In this document: piece after piece, positions 29,185-29,348 of the stretch
Position numbering within the stretch: position 1 is the first letter of the stretch
Layout of the letters: each line of letters opens with the position of its first letter
Source: DATHWB01 sp041744795
GTDB taxonomy: Bacteria; Actinomycetota; Acidimicrobiia; Spongiisociales; ZC4RG35
Assembly: GCA_041744795.1 (NCBI GenBank)
Contig: JBGTKD010000144.1
Coordinates: 1-29,348 of the forward strand
Length of the DNA stretch: 29,348 bases
Direction of reading: 5' to 3'
Notes under the pieces: generated by a model
The model's input: the letters and a program-made list of their open reading frames with translations, nothing else
Databases searched by the model: none
What the model was told of the DNA's origin: nothing
Program-made: the position numbers and the translations under genes

Positions 29185-29214
29185 AAATCCCGCGTATGCG
29201 CGGGGCTCAACCCT
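29185..29214 (-). repeat. Right inverted repeat of the AbiEi/DUF559 cassette (hairpin)
   Basis: Reverse complement reads AGGGTT-N3-CCCCGCG-CATA-CGCGGGATTT. The 16-nt core CCCGCGTATGCGCGGG is identical on the plus strand in both repeats, while the flanks AGGGTT and ATTT are inverted. It lies 41 bp upstream of the nuclease ATG. The remaining 134 bp to the window end show no gene I can support. Confidence 0.8.
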
Positions 29215-29348
29215 AATGGGGGTGTATCCCTCGGTTTTGTGTGATGCTGGGGGTGGAGCTGGCCGGCTGGTGAGCACTGTTCAACCCGGGGATGTTGGAT
29301 CCCTTTACCCAGACCGTGCCCTGGCCGGTTCAGTGAAGTGGTCCTGTT

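Noticed and set aside
28204..29214. CRISPR array
   Set aside because: The two hairpin repeats resemble type I-E repeats but are inverted, about 1 kb apart, enclose a gene, and there is no spacer series or cas gene.
29215..29348. Gene or insertion-sequence end at the right edge
   Set aside because: No frame with recognisable similarity, no ribosome site and no terminal repeat other than the cassette repeat already listed.

Overview
The window is GC-rich bacterial DNA, densely packed with genes on both strands. Everything points to an Actinomycetota genome. The genes for trehalose (otsA-otsB), polyphosphate glucokinase, a Mec-type JAMM peptidase beside a ThiF/rhodanese protein, and an NTE-like patatin/ABC operon matching mycobacterial Rv2565-Rv2563 all fit that phylum. 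So does the frequent placement of TANNNT -10 boxes 6-8 nt before a start codon, a leaderless pattern best known from mycobacteria. A non-mycobacterial lineage such as Acidimicrobiia is my guess; the sequence shown does not prove it.

Layout. 1-4.4 kb: the start of a CBS-domain protein (minus strand, cut by the window edge), diverging from a three-gene operon of cNMP-binding patatin phospholipase, FtsX/MacB-type permease and ABC ATPase with a C-terminal cNMP domain. 4.4-6.4 kb: a group 1/2 sigma-70 factor and a SAM methyltransferase on the minus strand, separated by 308 bp with DnaA-box-like words, a direct repeat and a palindrome. 6.4-8.5 kb: a YyaL-type thioredoxin-domain protein that appears to start at CTG. 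8.6-9.5 kb: a ROK fructokinase. 9.6-9.8 kb: a 57-residue Arg/Pro-rich peptide. 9.8-14.7 kb: a minus-strand run otsA-otsB-ctaA-rhodanese/ThiF-43-aa ORF-mec. 14.7-16.8 kb: a cystathionine beta-synthase-like enzyme facing a cystathionine gamma-synthase/lyase. 16.85-17.19 kb: a non-coding stretch of strong and partly competing hairpins. 17.2-19.7 kb: a TauE/SafE exporter, a D-2-hydroxyacid dehydrogenase and a membrane-anchored XRE protein. 19.7-20.7 kb: a complete selenocysteine tRNA gene, two defective partial copies of it, an ABM-domain protein and the tail of a SnoaL-like gene. 20.7-28.2 kb: malic enzyme maeB, a small unknown protein, hflX, ppgK, a class I aminotransferase and gnd. 28.2-29.2 kb: an AbiEi/DUF559 endonuclease-like gene enclosed by 30-bp inverted repeats.

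How the genes fit together. Central carbon and reserve metabolism dominates (fructokinase, polyP-glucokinase, 6-phosphogluconate dehydrogenase, malic enzyme, trehalose synthesis). A second theme is sulfur (cystathionine beta-synthase, cystathionine gamma enzyme, ThiF/rhodanese activation with the Mec peptidase, possible sulfite/sulfonate exporter). The least explained parts are the decayed selC copies (one contains an inverted 18-nt anticodon segment), the inverted-repeat-bounded nuclease cassette, and the structured region upstream of metB.
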